Assembly: GCA_003695725.1 (NCBI GenBank)
Contig: RFHX01000256.1
Coordinates: forward strand, 1-8,731
Direction of reading: 5' to 3'
Length of the DNA stretch: 8,731 bases
From: J061 sp003695725 [NCBI: Candidatus Schekmanbacteria bacterium]
GTDB lineage: Bacteria > Schekmanbacteria > GWA2-38-11
The notes below the pieces were generated by a model. That model was not told where the DNA came from and ran no database searches. It saw nothing but the letters and a program-made list of their open reading frames with translations. Numbering within the stretch: the stretch's first letter is position 1; each line of letters opens with the position of its first letter. A program made the position numbers and the translations under genes. Below, one piece after another: positions 5,844 to 8,731 of the stretch.

Positions 5844-7517
5844 ATGCCCGGAATTATATCAATACTCGACATTGCTAAAAAATCATTGCTTGTAAATCAA
5901 GCGGCAATGAATGTTACCGGCAACAACATAGCCAATGTAAATAGTAAGGGATATAACCGCCAAGAAGCGATAACTTCTCCTTCAGAAGCATACACATATG
6001 CAGGGAAATACTTTGGCTCAGGAGTAGATTTAGATGAGGTAAGAAGAGTTTATGATAAATATTTAGTAAATCAATTCAATATAGAAACAGCCAATTTAGG
6101 GAAGCTCGATGAAAAAAGGTCTATGCTTGAAAGAATCGAAGCCTTTATGACCTCCTCAGAAGAAAATGGGCTTGGTTCAGCAATATCAGATTTTTTCAAT
6201 TCCTTACAAGATTTAGCTAATGACCCTTCAAGTTCTTCCGCCCGCACCGCTGTAATTTCAGAAGCAAGTTACTTGGCAGACCTCTTTCATAGCACAGATA
6301 CTGAGCTTGATAATATTGAAAAGAATATTGATTTTTCAGCTGAGGGGATAATCAATGAAATTAACAGTATTGCAGAAAGAATTGCCGGTTTAAATGAAGA
6401 GATAGCTAATATTGAAACTTCCGGTGTCAAGGCAAACGACTTAAGAGATGACCGAGATTTACTGTTAAACGACTTGGCTTCAAAGATAGATATAACTTAT
6501 TTTGAAGACGATTCTGGCCAAGTCACAGTTATGATAAATGGTGGCAAGGCATTGGTCCATAGAACTTCTTATTGGTCCCTCAAAACAGAACCTGATTATT
6601 CCAATGAAAACATTTTAACAATAAAATATATTGGAGAAGGGAATACAGAAGCAGATATAACAAATAAGATCCAAGGTGGAAAATTAAAGGGGCTTTTAGA
6701 TATAAGAAATGATATCCTGAAAAAGTATCAGTCTAAAATCGATACGCTTGCTTATTCTATAATAAACGAAATAAATATTCTTCATCAGGCAGGAAGAGGT
6801 CTCGACGGCTCAACAGGTAATCTCTTCTTTAATGCAATATCACCTTCAGCATATGGAAGCAGGGAAAATCAAGGCAGTGCTGATGTATCCTCGGTTTCCG
6901 TTTTATCTCCCTCATCTTTGACATATGACAACTATGAAATAAGATTTACCTCATCTTCGTCCTTCGATATATACAACACCACCACAAAACAATATGTATC
7001 AACAGGGAATAGCTATAGCTCCGGAAGTAATATTGATTTCGAAGGGTTAAGAGTAGTTTTAAGTGATTCAGGCGGTACTCCTGCATCAGGCGATATCTTC
7101 TACATAAAACCGGGAGAAGGAGCAGCAAAAAATATAGAAGTTAATTCTACTATATCCTCAAATATAAATAAAATTGCTGCTGGTCTCACATCGAATCCTG
7201 GTGACAACGAAAATGCATTACAGATGGGAGAACTTCAGTTTTCACCTATTCTTGATTCTGGCAGCTCTACTTTCGAAGAATATTACGGCAACATTCTTTC
7301 TGACCTTGGAAATGATGTCCTTCTTTCGACAGACGAATACAACACGCAAGAAGGATTAATTACTGCATTAAAAGAAAGAATAGAATCAAAATCAGGCGTT
7401 TCACTCGATGAAGAATTGAGTAATTTGCTCAAATTTCAGCACAGTTATCAAGCGTCAGCGAAACTCATTACAGTTGCAGACGAACTCCTTGATACTCTAG
7501 TAAATTTAATAAGATAG
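5844..7517 (+). CDS. flgK: FlgK, hook-filament junction protein 1 (HAP1)
   Basis: A 557-residue protein, close to enterobacterial FlgK (~547). With FlgL it forms the junction between hook and filament after export by the flagellar type III system. The N-terminal rod/hook signature GNNIANVNSKGYNRQ is at 26-40. A long helical D1 region follows (GSAISDFFNSLQDLANDPSS, DLRDDRDLLLNDLASKIDI, then LKGLLDIRNDILKKYQSKID). A Ser/Thr-rich beta insertion near residues 340-435 has the YEIRFTSSSSFDIYNT ... ASGDIFYIKP pattern of the outer domains. The C-terminal helix (LSNLLKFQHSYQASAKLITV, then ADELLDTLVNLIR) completes the core. The ATG at 5844 is 3 bases after flgN and has AAAGG 8 bases upstream. It is encoded next to its likely chaperone FlgN. 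Confidence 0.97.
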   Translation: MPGIISILDIAKKSLLVNQAAMNVTGNNIANVNSKGYNRQEAITSPSEAYTYAGKYFGSGVDLDEVRRVYDKYLVNQFNIETANLGKLDEKRSMLERIEAFMTSSEENGLGSAISDFFNSLQDLANDPSSSSARTAVISEASYLADLFHSTDTELDNIEKNIDFSAEGIINEINSIAERIAGLNEEIANIETSGVKANDLRDDRDLLLNDLASKIDITYFEDDSGQVTVMINGGKALVHRTSYWSLKTEPDYSNENILTIKYIGEGNTEADITNKIQGGKLKGLLDIRNDILKKYQSKIDTLAYSIINEINILHQAGRGLDGSTGNLFFNAISPSAYGSRENQGSADVSSVSVLSPSSLTYDNYEIRFTSSSSFDIYNTTTKQYVSTGNSYSSGSNIDFEGLRVVLSDSGGTPASGDIFYIKPGEGAAKNIEVNSTISSNINKIAAGLTSNPGDNENALQMGELQFSPILDSGSSTFEEYYGNILSDLGNDVLLSTDEYNTQEGLITALKERIESKSGVSLDEELSNLLKFQHSYQASAKLITVADELLDTLVNLIR

Positions 7518-7526
7518 AGGTAAGGT

Positions 7527-8411
7527 ATGAGAGTAACTTATAAAATGATTCTCAGCAGTTTGCTTGATAATATCAGCAATATTAGTGAAAGAATAAATAA
7601 TTTAGAAAAGCAGGCTGCCTCAGGAAAAAGAATCAATAAGCCCTCAGACGACCCCTATGCTTACAATAAATCGCTCAGTTTTAAATCGCTCAAAAAATCT
7701 ATGTCTCAATTCGAAAAAAATCTAAGTTCTGGGAAGGAATGGCTTTCTACTACAGATACCGCATTGCAATCTGCAAATGACCTTCTTATAAGAGCAAAAG
7801 AAATTGCTCTATCGGCTTCAAATGATACAATGAGCGCAGACGAGAGAGAAACTGCCGCAATTGAAGTTCAAGGGCTATTCGAACAAATGGTCCAAATTGC
7901 CAACACGAAACTTGGTTCAAAATACATCTTTGCCGGCACAGCCGTTTCAACAGAAGCTTTCGACAGCAACGGAAACTACAATGGAAATTCAAGCAATATA
8001 AATATTGAAATCGACGCCAATAAAAGAATGACAATAAACTTTACAGGCGACAATATCTTCAAGGGTGCATCAGGGGGAGAAGATGTGTTTGATGTTTTGA
8101 GCGATTTGAAGACAGCTCTTGAAAACAACGACACTGACAACATAGCATCCCAAATCAGCAGAATAGACACTTCAATGAATCAAGTCCTTGATTATAGAGC
8201 AAATACAGGCGCAAAAATAAATCAAATTGAAAATACTGAGACTTGGTATGAAGATTCAAAAGCCAGATTAGATATTTTGTTGTCTGAAAATGAAGATGCT
8301 GATATTATTGAAGTATTGACACAACTTGCAAAAGAACAGTCAGCTTATAAAGCTACACTTGCAACAACATCTGAGATTATGTCAAACACATTAGCTGAAT
8401 TTTTAAAATAA
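7527..8411 (+). CDS. flgL: FlgL, hook-filament junction protein 3 (HAP3)
   Basis: A 294-residue flagellin-like protein that sits between FlgK and the flagellin filament. The N-terminal helix begins MRVTYKMILSSLLDNI, followed by the SGKRINKPSDDP motif at 32-43 common to FlgL and flagellin, then a long D1 helix (LSSGKEWLSTTDTALQSAND). FlgL-specific features are ANTKLGSKYIFAGT and a short central domain. The C-terminal helix ends EVLTQLAKEQSAYKATLATT. The lack of the flagellin N-terminus (IxxNxxSLxAQ) and the place after flgK favour FlgL over flagellin. The ATG at 7527 is preceded by GAGG at 7517-7520, overlapping the flgK stop, with AAGG closer in. FlgN is expected to chaperone it. Confidence 0.96.
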   Translation: MRVTYKMILSSLLDNISNISERINNLEKQAASGKRINKPSDDPYAYNKSLSFKSLKKSMSQFEKNLSSGKEWLSTTDTALQSANDLLIRAKEIALSASNDTMSADERETAAIEVQGLFEQMVQIANTKLGSKYIFAGTAVSTEAFDSNGNYNGNSSNINIEIDANKRMTINFTGDNIFKGASGGEDVFDVLSDLKTALENNDTDNIASQISRIDTSMNQVLDYRANTGAKINQIENTETWYEDSKARLDILLSENEDADIIEVLTQLAKEQSAYKATLATTSEIMSNTLAEFLK

Positions 8412-8417
8412 CATAAC

Positions 8418-8439
8418 TTTTTGCCAAGGAAGGTAAAAA
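8418..8439 (+). promoter_or_regulatory. Hairpin with a CsrA-type target presenting the csrA ribosome-binding site
   Basis: TTTTTGCC (8418-8425) pairs with GGTAAAAA (8432-8439): eight pairs including one G-U, closed by C-G around the six-base loop AAGGAA (8426-8431). The loop plus closing pair reads CAAGGAAG, an exact fit to the CANGGANG hexaloop target known for CsrA/RsmE. The loop is also the csrA Shine-Dalgarno AAGGAAGG, and the stem ends next to the ATG at 8440. CsrA binding here would block ribosomes. Confidence 0.65.
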
Positions 8440-8673
8440 ATGCTTATAATAACCCGGAGGGTTGGAGAATCAATTATTGTTGGAGACAACATTGAAATAA
8501 ATGTCTTGGAAATAAAAGGGAAACAGATAAAAATTGGAATCACAGCGCCTGAAGATGTTTCAATCTATAGAAAGGAGATATACCTAAAAATTATTGAAGA
8601 AAACAGATTAGCAGCCAATGCAGTCAAGAAAGGTATTGAAAGCCTTCAACTATTGTTAAAAGAAAAAAAATAA
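8440..8673 (+). CDS. csrA: CsrA, post-transcriptional regulator (RNA-binding)
   Basis: A 77-residue CsrA. The homodimer binds GGA-containing hairpins in mRNA leaders and usually blocks translation. The family core is intact: an MLIITRRVGESIIVGD start, VLEIKGKQIKIGITAP, then R44-K-E-I-Y. The RNA-contacting residues of E. coli CsrA are kept (R6, R7, R44), with conservative Ile for Leu4 and Ile for Val42. It has a longer C-terminal tail than E. coli CsrA (61 residues), resembling CsrA proteins that partner with FliW, and keeps an EEN motif at 53-55 in the region reported to matter for FliW binding in Bacillus. A probable fliW follows. The start is secured by AAGGAAGG at 8426-8433. The leader and first codons form hairpins with GGA in the loops, so autoregulation is likely. 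Confidence 0.97.
   Translation: MLIITRRVGESIIVGDNIEINVLEIKGKQIKIGITAPEDVSIYRKEIYLKIIEENRLAANAVKKGIESLQLLLKEKK
8451..8463 (+). promoter_or_regulatory. Second GGA-loop hairpin within the first csrA codons
   Basis: AACCC (8451-8455) pairs perfectly with GGGTT (8459-8463) and leaves GGA (8456-8458) as the loop; opening the last C-G pair gives loop CGGAG. It spans csrA codons 4-8, including CGG-AGG for R6-R7, less common arginine codons in a window that mostly uses AGA. GGA to GGA distance from the leader hairpin is 28 bases, suitable for one CsrA dimer to bridge both. Confidence 0.5.
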
Positions 8674-8691
8674 CTTTTCAAGATTAAAAAA

Positions 8692-8731
8692 ATGCAAATT
8701 GAGATCAATAATATTGGCACAGTAGATTTTG
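8692..8731 (+). CDS. fliW: Probable FliW, CsrA antagonist and flagellar assembly factor (5' end only)
   Basis: Only the first 13 codons are present, from ATG at 8692 to the right edge: MQIEINNIGTVDF. This resembles the FliW start (M-x-I-E-T-x2-F/H-G-x-I/V-x). FliW binds CsrA and flagellin in a partner switch and is very often encoded next to csrA, which supports the call as much as the residues do. It begins 18 bases after the csrA stop, with only a weak possible ribosome-binding site (AAG at 8680-8682). The fragment is too short for certainty. Confidence 0.62.
   Translation, partial: MQIEINNIGTVDF

Noticed and set aside
7174-7359. Plus-strand 61-codon open frame inside flgK.
   Set aside because: Out of frame within conserved FlgK sequence, no ribosome-binding site and no recognisable protein features.
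7487-7525. Possible fold pairing the end of flgK with the flgL ribosome-binding site.
   Set aside because: Only 3-4 bp segments broken by bulges around a 15-base loop; much weaker than the flgM and csrA hairpins.
8316-8351. Perfect TTGACA -35 in flgL before csrA.
   Set aside because: The nearest TATAA-like -10 is 23-24 bases away, too far for sigma70, and TTGACA here encodes flgL codons. A separate csrA promoter is not supported.
8653-8681. AAAAG/CTTTT pairing after csrA as a terminator.
   Set aside because: Five A-U-rich pairs with an 11-base loop and no U tract. The next flagellar gene starts 18 bases after csrA, so read-through is expected.
8714-8731. TTGGCAC resembling a sigma54 -24 element.
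   Set aside because: No GC pair at the required -12 distance, and it lies inside the start of fliW at the window edge.

Overview
This window is one stretch of flagellar genes, all on the + strand and almost without gaps. The order is flgF (3' end only), flgG, flgA, flgH, flgI, flgJ, flgM, flgN, flgK, flgL, csrA and the first codons of a probable fliW. Each gene from flgG to csrA is complete and intact. I see no RNA genes, mobile elements, CRISPR arrays or intergenic gaps over 100 bases.

Organism: an L-ring lipoprotein (FlgH), a P-ring protein (FlgI) and its chaperone (FlgA) imply a diderm, Gram-negative-type bacterium with a periplasmic rod. The DNA is AT-rich. A FlgJ that carries an M23 peptidase instead of a GH73 muramidase, together with csrA-fliW next to the hook-filament junction genes, is unlike Escherichia/Salmonella. 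It resembles Desulfobacterota, Nitrospirota, Deferribacterota or related lineages. The sequence alone does not settle the phylum.

Layout: positions 1-4958 encode the distal rod (FlgF, FlgG), the P/L rings and their chaperone (FlgA, FlgH, FlgI), and the rod cap and cell-wall hydrolase (FlgJ). These are the early and middle stages of assembly. The largest gap, 60 bases at 4959-5018, holds a sigma28-like promoter and marks the switch to late genes: anti-sigma28 factor FlgM, chaperone FlgN, its clients FlgK and FlgL, then the RNA-binding regulator CsrA and its likely antagonist FliW. The expected logic is that FlgM is exported once the hook is complete, sigma28 is freed, and the promoter before flgM fires. 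FlgK and FlgL are then made with their chaperone, and CsrA/FliW adjust late-gene translation.

The most interesting signals are in the short leaders. The csrA ribosome-binding site is the loop of an 8-bp hairpin that matches the CsrA/RsmE target CANGGANG exactly. A second hairpin with GGA as its loop lies just inside the csrA coding region, so autoregulation is predicted. Before flgM, the -10 element of the sigma28-like promoter is also the 5' arm of a hairpin covering the flgM ribosome-binding site. Read-through mRNA could therefore be translated differently from mRNA started at that promoter.
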